Origin: Chlamydiota bacterium
GTDB lineage: Bacteria > Auribacterota > UBA3054 > B51-G9
Reading direction: 5' to 3'
Length of the DNA: 5,318 bases
Assembly: GCA_003648225.1 (NCBI GenBank)
Contig: QMOL01000225.1
Location: 1-5,318, forward strand
Shown: piece by piece, positions 1 through 4,699 of the stretch
Layout: each line of letters opens with the position of its first letter
Position numbering within the stretch: position 1 is the stretch's first letter
Notes under the pieces: generated by a model
What the model was told of the DNA's origin: nothing
Seen by the model: only the letters and a program-made list of their open reading frames with translations
Database searches by the model: none
Made by a program: the position numbers and the translations under genes

Positions 1-2
1 AC

Positions 3-79
<77 letters not shown>

Positions 80-80
80 T

Positions 81-122
81 TAATAACTAATAACTATTAA
101 CTATTAACTATTAACTATTAAC
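81..122. repeat. Tandem 7-bp array TAATAAC/TATTAAC overlapping the ade stop
   Basis: Two copies of TAATAAC (81-94) are followed by four copies of TATTAAC (95-122). It keeps the 7-bp period of the neighbouring CGAACAT array and is separated from it by one extra base at 80. The right end lies inside ade: the bases that encode Val-Asn-Ser-stop are repeat sequence. On the ade sense strand the unit reads GTTAATA. Because 7 is not a multiple of 3, this unit puts a TAA in every reading frame within three units, so the array acts as an all-frame stop for ade translation. Confidence 0.93.
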
Positions 123-1838
123 TTCCTCGACTCCCAGACTTGTCATTTCAAATTTTGTTGCGTCAAAAAGTCCGCCGTCGGTTATTCGCAATGCCGGAAT
201 TGGTGTTAGCGCGAGAAAAGACAATGTCATAAACGGATTGTCTAGTTGACTTCCTAAATTCCTCGCTGCTTGAGCGACATTTTTTAACTGTTCGGCAGCT
301 TTCTCTACCGGCAGTTCGCACATCAGGCCTCCAATTGGCAATGGTTGCGCCGCGACAACTTTTTCATTTTCAACAGCGACATATCCACCGCCAATATTTA
401 TCAATTCATTTACTGCGGCAAGCATTTCTTTGTCATTAACTCCCGCGACAATAATATTATGTGCGTCATGAGCGAAAGTGCTTGCGATAGCGCCTGATTT
501 CAGTCTGAGTCCTTTCACTAATCCAACGCCGATTCTTCCTGTTGCGTGATGCCGTTCAATAACAGCGATTTTCAGTAAATCTCTTCTTGTATCACTAATT
601 AGCCGCCCATTTTTCTGCGGAGTTTTTTCAATTAAATTTTCTGTAATAATTTGTTGTTCTATAATTCCGATCACGCGAACTTTTTCACTTTCTATCTTTA
701 CAGTAAAAGAATCTTCGGTTAAATTTCCCACTTCCATTGATTTGCCCGGCAGTGGGGGAGTTGTACCGGTATCAACACAGCACATATTTTTTTCAGCTAC
801 GAGTTTTCCGTTTTTATAAACAGTTTTCGGAAGGCATTCTTCAAGATTATCAGTTAGAAAAAAATCAGCCTGATAACCCGGAGCAATTGCGCCTATATGA
901 TTTAAACGATAACACCGGGCTGTATTTATAGTAGCCATTTGAATGGCTGTAAGTGGTGGAATACCGTTTTGAATTGCTAATCTGACAGAGTGATCAAGAT
1001 GACCTTGTTCAAGCAAATCATCAGGATGTTTATCATCGGAAACAAAAGAGAAAAAACGGGAATTTTCCGGAGTTACAATTTTTATCAATTCAAGTAAATT
1101 ATGTTCGGTGCTTCCTTCGCGAATATGAACATGCATCCCAAGTTTCAGTTTTTCTTTTGCCTCTTGTGCGGTAGTGCATTCATGATCAGTTTGCGCACCC
1201 GCGAGAATATACGCGTTTAACATTTTACCTGTCAATCCCGGAGAATGACCATCGGCTATTTTTTTGTATTGCTCAGCGAGTTCCGCACGTTTCAAGAATT
1301 CAGGATCGCCGTTGCATAAGGCAGGATAATTCATTAATTCACCTATCCCTGCAACGTGTGGATTATCAATAAGTTTTGCGAGATCATCTGCCGTTAATAC
1401 CGCAGCGGATGATTCGAAAGGCGAAGCAGGAACACATGAGGGCAGCATAACGAAAATATCAAGCGGACAATTTTTGGCGCTGTCAAGCATATATTTTATA
1501 CCGTCAATTCCATAAACATTCGCTATTTCGTGAGGATCGATAACAGCGGTTGTTGTTCCATGAGGTAAAACCGCTTTAGCGAATTCAGGAATTGTAAGGA
1601 GTGTGCTTTCAACGTGAATATGCCCTTCTACAAAACCCGGCACAAGAAATGCGCCTTTTGCGTCGATTATTTCTATACCTTCATATTTACCAATTCCGAC
1701 AATAGTTCCATCAGTTATTCCGACATTGCTTTCGATAATTTCCGAAGAAAAGACATCGATGATTTTAGCATTTTTAATAATCGTGTCGCATGGCGAATTT
1801 CCTCTTGCGGCAGCGAGCTTATTTTGTATATTTTTCAT
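111..1838 (-). CDS. ade: Adenine deaminase (Ade, amidohydrolase superfamily)
   Basis: A complete 575-residue adenine deaminase, which converts adenine to hypoxanthine and ammonia in cytoplasmic purine salvage. The length matches the Ade/AdeC family (about 570-590). A short N-terminal beta domain (about 20-65) leads into the metal-dependent barrel: GHIHVES (His73, His75), LPHGTTT and DPHEIANV (91-108), GIGELMNYP with Glu167, DGHSPGL with His198, DHE with His219, HVHIREGS (236-243) and SDDKHPDD with Asp268/Asp269. The C-terminal domain has the family signatures VIERHHATGRIGVG (427-438) and FAHDAHN (456-461). No expected catalytic residue is missing. The start is the ATG at 1838, which leaves the usual short leader before the beta domain. 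I see no SD sequence upstream and no convincing promoter. The gene is divergent from the glycosyltransferase and stands alone. Its last three codons and stop come from a heptamer array. Family assignment is very secure; choice of metal (Mn or Fe) is not visible. Confidence 0.97.
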   Translation of the reverse strand: MKNIQNKLAAARGNSPCDTIIKNAKIIDVFSSEIIESNVGITDGTIVGIGKYEGIEIIDAKGAFLVPGFVEGHIHVESTLLTIPEFAKAVLPHGTTTAVIDPHEIANVYGIDGIKYMLDSAKNCPLDIFVMLPSCVPASPFESSAAVLTADDLAKLIDNPHVAGIGELMNYPALCNGDPEFLKRAELAEQYKKIADGHSPGLTGKMLNAYILAGAQTDHECTTAQEAKEKLKLGMHVHIREGSTEHNLLELIKIVTPENSRFFSFVSDDKHPDDLLEQGHLDHSVRLAIQNGIPPLTAIQMATINTARCYRLNHIGAIAPGYQADFFLTDNLEECLPKTVYKNGKLVAEKNMCCVDTGTTPPLPGKSMEVGNLTEDSFTVKIESEKVRVIGIIEQQIITENLIEKTPQKNGRLISDTRRDLLKIAVIERHHATGRIGVGLVKGLRLKSGAIASTFAHDAHNIIVAGVNDKEMLAAVNELINIGGGYVAVENEKVVAAQPLPIGGLMCELPVEKAAEQLKNVAQAARNLGSQLDNPFMTLSFLALTPIPALRITDGGLFDATKFEMTSLGVEEVNS

Positions 1839-1882
1839 AATGCTTTTGGATTGTACTATTGATATTATTTATTTTTTAGTCT

Positions 1883-1950
1883 GCCACTAAGACACCAAGA
1901 CACTAAGATTATAATTTTTCTTCTTCTTCGTGACTTCGTGCCTTTGTGGC
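1883..1950. repeat. Inverted repeat built from GNCACNAA octamers
   Basis: Two 26-nt arms (1883-1908 and 1925-1950) face each other across a 16-nt AT-rich loop. Each arm is three octamers of the form GNCACNAA followed by GA. The left arm reads GCCACTAA, GACACCAA, GACACTAA. The right arm, read on the minus strand, gives GCCACAAA, GGCACGAA, GTCACGAA. The arms pair at 21 of 26 positions, and the five mismatches fall at arm positions 6, 10, 14, 18 and 22, which are exactly the two N positions of the octamer. The element lies between the divergent ade and glycosyltransferase genes, about 45 nt from the ade start. It could fold as a long hairpin in DNA or RNA from either strand. No coding potential is seen. 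Confidence 0.85.
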
Positions 1951-1983
1951 TATTTATTTATTATTATATCACATTTATTGTTG

Positions 1984-1998
1984 AATGTCATCGACATT
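1984..1998. promoter_or_regulatory. Possible operator: AATGTC-N3-GACATT dyad
   Basis: A perfect 6-bp inverted repeat with a 3-bp centre (AATGTC, ATC, GACATT) overlaps the proposed -35 box of the glycosyltransferase promoter. Position and symmetry suit a dimeric repressor site. It is short and the region is AT-rich, so chance cannot be excluded. Confidence 0.35.
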
Positions 1999-2019
1999 TC
2001 TTGTTAATTGTGATAAAAT
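1991..2019 (+). promoter_or_regulatory. Probable sigma-70-type promoter of the glycosyltransferase
   Basis: TCGACA (1991-1996) and TAAAAT (2014-2019) each match the -35 and -10 consensus at five of six positions and are separated by exactly 17 bp. The predicted +1 is about 2026, one base before the ATG at 2027, so the mRNA would be leaderless. This agrees with the lack of any SD sequence there. A perfect TATAAT at 2019-2024 also exists, but it has no -35 box at the right distance and would start transcription inside the gene. Confidence 0.45.
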
Positions 2020-2026
2020 ATAATCA

Positions 2027-2812
2027 ATGAATAATAATGAAAAAAATATATTTCCGGATATTTGTCCGATTCTTAATGTGAAATTAAGGGTGTCAGATTA
2101 TAACGGAGCATTGCAGTTAGTAAAAAATGCGATTGAAACAGGAGATCAGATTCGTATGAATTTATGCAATGTTCATGTTACTATGGTTGCACAGTCTATG
2201 CCTGAATTGATGATCGCGCTTAATAATCCTGAGGCTATGACTTTTCCGGATGGAATGCCGTTAGTGTGGGCAATGCGTTCATGGGGAGCTGATATTCATG
2301 ACAGGGTATACGGGCCTGACTTTTTTGAATTATGCATGTCGAAGTCCGTTGAATCAGGATTTAAACATTTTTTGTACGGCAGTACGAAAGAAACTTTAAA
2401 AAAACTGGACAGTAATCTGAGAAATAAATTTGAAAATATTGATATTTGTGATTCGTATTCCCCACCTTTCAGAGCTTTAACTTCTGACGAAGAGAAAGAA
2501 GTAGTTTCAAAAATAAATGATAGCGGAGCGAATATTGTTTGGATTGGTCTTGGTGCTCCAAAACAGGAAATATTTGTTGATAAAATTGCTGAACAGTTAG
2601 ATGTGCCGGTTGTTGTCGCAATAGGTGCCGCGTTCGATTTTCATGCCGGTACAGTTAAACAGGCGCCGGATTGGATGCAGGATCACGGATTGGAATGGTT
2701 ATACAGATTGGTTCAGGAGCCTAAGCGTTTATGGTTCAGGTATTGCTATTACAACCCGCTATTTGTGGTGAAATATTTGTGGGAGAGAATTAGGGGGAGA
2801 AAAACGAATTAA
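2027..2812 (+). CDS. WecG/TagA/CpsF family glycosyltransferase (GT26)
   Basis: A complete 261-residue member of the GT26 family. These enzymes move an N-acetylmannosamine-type sugar (ManNAc or ManNAcA) from UDP onto a lipid-linked GlcNAc at the inner face of the membrane, for wall teichoic acid, enterobacterial common antigen or exopolysaccharide. Visible signatures are FPDGMPLVW with Asp75 (the conserved Asp proposed as catalytic base in TagA), WIGLGAPKQE (172-181), AFDFHAGTVKQAPDWMQ (202-218), GLEWLYRL (221-228), and the basic aromatic C-terminal tail EPKRLWFRYCYYNP (231-244) that anchors the enzyme to the membrane. Length is normal. The ATG at 2027 is the only start giving a full N-terminus; no SD precedes it and the predicted transcript start is at the ATG. 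No other polysaccharide gene is in the window, so the exact donor and acceptor cannot be named. A heptamer array starts 2 nt after the stop. Confidence 0.92.
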   Translation: MNNNEKNIFPDICPILNVKLRVSDYNGALQLVKNAIETGDQIRMNLCNVHVTMVAQSMPELMIALNNPEAMTFPDGMPLVWAMRSWGADIHDRVYGPDFFELCMSKSVESGFKHFLYGSTKETLKKLDSNLRNKFENIDICDSYSPPFRALTSDEEKEVVSKINDSGANIVWIGLGAPKQEIFVDKIAEQLDVPVVVAIGAAFDFHAGTVKQAPDWMQDHGLEWLYRLVQEPKRLWFRYCYYNPLFVVKYLWERIRGRKTN

Positions 2813-2813
2813 A

Positions 2814-2841
2814 TAAACAATAATCAATATTCAATAATCAA
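2814..2841. repeat. Degenerate 7-bp array (TAATCAA-like) after the GT26 gene
   Basis: Four consecutive 7-bp units, TAAACAA, TAATCAA, TATTCAA and TAATCAA, begin 2 nt after the glycosyltransferase stop codon (TAA at 2810-2812). The unit is AT-rich, so some similarity is expected by chance. However, the fixed period and the position next to a stop codon match the arrays downstream of ade and of the partial surface-protein gene. Confidence 0.6.
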
Positions 2842-2860
2842 CAGAAAAAGTGTAGTGAGG

Positions 2861-2896
2861 GAAATGGGAATTATGGGAGAAATGGGAGAGATGGCT
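2861..2896. repeat. 9-bp purine-rich tandem repeat (GAAATGGGA)
   Basis: Units are GAAATGGGA (2861-2869), ATTATGGGA (2870-2878), GAAATGGGA (2879-2887) and a diverged GAGATGGCT (2888-2896). ATGGGA recurs every 9 bp. A single related unit (AAATGGGAC) lies at 4623-4631, next to the fourth heptamer array. It lies between the glycosyltransferase and the terminator. Nothing else is recognisable in 2842-2948. Confidence 0.65.
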
Positions 2897-2948
2897 GAGG
2901 AGCAATTGAATTGATAGAAACTTAAGGCTTGGCTTTTGGACAAATTTT

Positions 2949-2979
2949 AAAAATCCCCCGCTTATTGCGAGGGATTTTT
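2949..2979 (-). terminator. Rho-independent terminator of the hsp20 operon, probably bidirectional
   Basis: A 13-bp stem (2949-2961 with 2967-2979) closes a 5-nt TTATT loop. In the minus-strand transcript every pair forms, one as a G-U wobble, and the 3' arm ends in a U run. It starts 5 nt past the stop of the last hsp20 gene. In the plus direction the same stem has a single C-A mismatch and is followed by TTTTTT (2975-2980), so it can also end the convergent glycosyltransferase transcript. Confidence 0.9.
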
Positions 2980-2984
2980 TACGA

Positions 2985-3485
2985 TTATTCAGCTTTGATG
3001 TCGATCTTCTTTCTTCCCGCCTTAGCTTTTTCAGTTTTAGGCAAGGTGATTGTTAAGACACCGTTTTTAAATTTAGCTTCCACGGAATCGGGATCGATTT
3101 CTTCCGGCAAAGGTATTTGCCTGTAAAATGAGCCGTAAGTTCTTTCGGAATAAATGTACCCATTTTGTTTTTTCTCCTCACTTCCGCTTTTCTTCTCGCC
3201 TTTTATAGTGAGCCCGCCGCTTTTTAGTACAACGTTGACATCTTTTTCATCCATACCGGGAAGTTCAGCTGTAACGACACATTCGTTTTCATTTTCGGAT
3301 AAATTTATATCCGGGTAAAACACAGAACTTTCTTCTTTGTTGAATGGGAAATCGACATCCCAGTTTCGTCCGAAGTTATCAAAAAGTCGATTAACTTCAT
3401 TTTGAAGAGAAGAATGAAAAGAACGACTTTTATTTACTGAAACATTTTTATTTCGTTTCCAAGGAATTAAATCAGTAATGGACAT
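2985..3485 (-). CDS. hsp20: Small heat-shock protein Hsp20, third gene of the operon
   Basis: A 166-residue alpha-crystallin-type chaperone that binds unfolding proteins without ATP and holds them for refolding; cytoplasmic oligomer. The N-terminal arm carries the LQNEVNRLFDNF motif (27-38) typical of class A bacterial Hsp20. The alpha-crystallin domain spans about 57-150, with ELPGMDEKDV (74-83), YSERTYGSFYRQIPLP (112-127) and NGVLTITLPK (141-150). The C-terminal oligomerisation motif is IDI (161-163). The start chosen is the ATG at 3483-3485. The longer option at 3498-3500 is the ATG within ATGGAGGTGA, which is the SD itself, so those five extra codons are not credible. The gene lies 52 nt after the second hsp20 gene and ends in a terminator. 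It is the longest of the three, with a Ser/Lys-rich N-terminal arm. Confidence 0.95.
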   Translation of the reverse strand: MSITDLIPWKRNKNVSVNKSRSFHSSLQNEVNRLFDNFGRNWDVDFPFNKEESSVFYPDINLSENENECVVTAELPGMDEKDVNVVLKSGGLTIKGEKKSGSEEKKQNGYIYSERTYGSFYRQIPLPEEIDPDSVEAKFKNGVLTITLPKTEKAKAGRKKIDIKAE

Positions 3486-3490
3486 AACAA

Positions 3491-3498
3491 TCACCTCC
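3491..3498 (-). promoter_or_regulatory. SD sequence GGAGGTGA that sets the start of the third hsp20 gene
   Basis: GGAGGTGA lies just upstream of the ATG at 3485, leaving the 7-nt spacer GATTGTT after GGAGGT. It overlaps an earlier in-frame ATG (3498-3500), which therefore cannot be the initiation codon. Confidence 0.9.
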
Positions 3499-3537
3499 AT
3501 TTTAATCGGTTAATTTGTTAAGTGAATAATTATTAAA

Positions 3538-3933
3538 TTATTCAGTTTTTACTTCAATTGTTCTTGGTTTTATCGAAGCGGCTTTAGGAAGTATAAGTGT
3601 TAATACACCTTTATCATATTTAGCTTCGATTTTTTCAGAATCAATTTCGTCTGATACAGAAAAACTGCGTTCATAGTTACCGGTTGTATATTCACCATAA
3701 ACCAATTCGCCTTTATAATTATCTTCAAGACTTTCAGCTCGGATTGTCAAGACGTTTTTTTCGAATTTTACATCGATGCTGTTTTTATCTGCGCCCGGAA
3801 TATCGGAAATTATTTTAAAAAAATTATTATCTTCTATTATATCGACTGCCGGAATAAAAACAGGTTGATCATTTATTCGTTCAACAGAGTGAGGAACAGC
3901 AGTTTCTTTTTTTTGAATATTTTTATTACTCAT
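3538..3933 (-). CDS. hsp20: Small heat-shock protein Hsp20, second gene, short divergent type
   Basis: A 131-residue Hsp20. The alpha-crystallin domain covers about 26-118: PAVDIIEDNNFFKIISDIPG (28-47), a hydrophobic beta strand at VLTIRAE (61-67), a shortened YTTGNYERSFSVSDEI segment (82-97) and GVLTLILPK (109-117). The C-terminal motif is IEV (126-128). It differs from its two neighbours: the N-terminus is short, polar and lysine-rich and lacks the NEMNRLFD-type helix, and the QxERxxGxFxRxxxLP consensus is replaced by TGNYERSFSV. That suggests a different oligomer form or a partner role in mixed oligomers (inference). The SD GAGGTG (3938-3943) lies 4 nt before the ATG. It begins 27 nt after the first hsp20 gene and is clearly cotranscribed. 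Confidence 0.94.
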   Translation of the reverse strand: MSNKNIQKKETAVPHSVERINDQPVFIPAVDIIEDNNFFKIISDIPGADKNSIDVKFEKNVLTIRAESLEDNYKGELVYGEYTTGNYERSFSVSDEIDSEKIEAKYDKGVLTLILPKAASIKPRTIEVKTE

Positions 3934-3960
3934 AATACACCTCTTTATTGTTTCAGATTA

Positions 3961-4407
3961 TTAAGCAGTTTTGATTTCGATTTTCTTTGCTTTTTCTTCT
4001 TCAGCGCGAGGAAGAGTTAATGTAAGAATACCGTTCTTATAAGCCGCGGTGACAGCATCCGCATTAACTTTTGCAGGCAACTCAATTGTTCTTGAAAATT
4101 CACCTGTGAACCGTTCATTACGGTGTATGACACCATTTTCACCGATTGTTTCCTCCACACGTTTTCCACTGATATTAAGAATATTGGCTTTAACAGAAGC
4201 CTTAATTTCCTGTTCATTCAGACCGGAGATTTCAACTGTAACGATGACATTATCTTCATCGACTTTCATATTAATTGGTGGAAATTCATTACGGTAGACA
4301 AATGGTAATTTGCCGTCAAACAACCTGTTCATTTCATTCCGTAATTGATGAATGTCGTCAAGAATGTTTAGGGACGGTTTTGGTAGTGTTATAGTTGGTA
4401 GAAACAT
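3961..4407 (-). CDS. hsp20: Small heat-shock protein Hsp20, first gene of the operon
   Basis: A 148-residue class A bacterial Hsp20 holdase. The N-terminal arm holds the amphipathic LRNEMNRLFDG motif (22-32). The alpha-crystallin domain runs about 43-134, with NMKVDEDNVIVTVEISGLNE (46-65), ISGKRVEE (79-86), the family signature HRNERFTGEFSRTIELP (95-111) and NGILTLTLPR (125-134). The C-terminal oligomerisation motif is IEI (143-145). The ATG at 4405-4407 follows a near-perfect SD, AGGAGGT (4413-4419). It is the promoter-proximal gene, placed 39 nt downstream of a predicted sigma-54 transcript start. Confidence 0.96.
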   Translation of the reverse strand: MFLPTITLPKPSLNILDDIHQLRNEMNRLFDGKLPFVYRNEFPPINMKVDEDNVIVTVEISGLNEQEIKASVKANILNISGKRVEETIGENGVIHRNERFTGEFSRTIELPAKVNADAVTAAYKNGILTLTLPRAEEEKAKKIEIKTA

Positions 4408-4412
4408 ATCGC

Positions 4413-4419
4413 ACCTCCT
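4413..4419 (-). promoter_or_regulatory. Strong SD (AGGAGGT) of the first hsp20 gene
   Basis: AGGAGGT lies 5 nt before the ATG at 4407, inside the short AT-rich leader predicted from the sigma-54 promoter. I see no sequence pairing with it that would form an obvious RNA thermometer. Confidence 0.88.
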
Positions 4420-4457
4420 TGCTAATTTGTTAATACATTAATTTCATTTAATAAAAA

Positions 4458-4472
4458 GCAAAAAGTGTGCCA
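4458..4472 (-). promoter_or_regulatory. Sigma-54 (RpoN) -24/-12 promoter of the hsp20 operon
   Basis: The minus strand reads TTGGCACACTTTTTGCT across 4473-4457. It carries the -24 element TGGCAC and the -12 element TTGC, and the invariant GG and GC doublets have exactly the required spacing (-24 G at 4470, -12 C at 4458). Predicted +1 is near 4446, giving a 39-nt leader that contains the SD. No credible sigma-70 or sigma-32 promoter and no CIRCE element was seen in 4408-4698. Sigma-54 needs an activator bound upstream, and two matching dyads are present there. Confidence 0.75.
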
Positions 4473-4522
4473 AATTGTAAATATCGTAAAAAACGTACTG
4501 TAGATGAGAAAATGTAAGAAAG

Positions 4523-4543
4523 AGCGTGTCAAAAAGACACGCT
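4523..4543. promoter_or_regulatory. Perfect dyad AGCGTGTC-N5-GACACGCT, promoter-proximal activator site or terminator
   Basis: Two 8-bp arms in perfect inverted symmetry flank AAAAA, centred at 4533, about 87 bp upstream of the predicted hsp20 start. This is a typical enhancer-binding-protein distance. As RNA from the minus strand it would be an 8-bp hairpin followed by CUUUCUU, so it could instead be the terminator of the surface-protein gene ending at 4699. The second, similar dyad beside it favours a protein site; both roles may coexist. Confidence 0.6.
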
Positions 4544-4546
4544 AAT

Positions 4547-4561
4547 GTGTGATATTGACAC
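4547..4561. promoter_or_regulatory. Second dyad GTGTG-N5-GACAC, promoter-distal activator site
   Basis: This repeats the core of the neighbouring dyad (GTGTC-N5-GACAC) with one base changed, giving the outer symmetry GTGT-N7-ACAC. Its centre at 4554 is 21 bp, or two helical turns, from the first, so both would face the same side of the DNA. It lies about 108 bp upstream of the predicted start. Between here and the heptamer array (4562-4636) I see nothing beyond AT-rich sequence and one ATGGGA unit. Confidence 0.5.
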
Positions 4562-4636
4562 TAAAAAAAGAAGGAATAATAAAGAATCAAAATTCTAGCG
4601 GAAGTTGAAAGACGAATGCGCCAAATGGGACAAATA

Positions 4637-4699
4637 TCCAACATCCAACGTCCAACTTCAAACGTCAAATTTCAAGTTTCAAATTTCAAATCACAAACT
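4637..4699. repeat. Degenerate 7-bp array TCCAACN to TCAAATT next to a stop codon
   Basis: Eight clear 7-bp units occupy 4637-4692: TCCAACA, TCCAACG, TCCAACT, TCAAACG, TCAAATT, TCAAGTT, TCAAATT, TCAAATC. A ninth weaker unit (ACAAACT) reaches 4699, the first base of the reversed stop codon of the partial gene. The composition drifts from TCCAAC-like at the left to TCAAAT-like at the right, as expected for an ageing tandem array. The left units resemble the CGAACAT array at 3-79 (ATCCAAC against ATCGAAC). Confidence 0.88.

Noticed and set aside
1614..1862. 82-residue plus-strand open frame across the ade start
   Set aside because: It is antisense to the N-terminal part of ade and has no SD or recognisable family features.
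1883..1950. Riboswitch (purine type) in the ade leader
   Set aside because: A purine riboswitch before ade would be plausible, but the sequence is a simple octamer inverted repeat and lacks the three-way junction core of that family.
2019..2024. Perfect TATAAT as the -10 box of the glycosyltransferase
   Set aside because: No -35 box lies 16-18 bp upstream, and the start would fall inside the gene after the ATG; TAAAAT at 2014-2019 fits better.
4017..4308. Overlapping 61-82 residue open frames within the first hsp20 gene
   Set aside because: They are alternative-frame shadows of a gene with a full family match and a strong SD.
4408..4457. ROSE or fourU RNA thermometer in the hsp20 leader
   Set aside because: The predicted leader is short and AT-rich, and I found no stretch that pairs with the AGGAGGT sequence.
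4520..4546. CIRCE element (HrcA site) upstream of hsp20
   Set aside because: CIRCE is TTAGCACTC-N9-GAGTGCTAA. Here the arms read AGCGTGTC/GACACGCT with a 5-bp centre; only the TTAGC end is similar, by chance.
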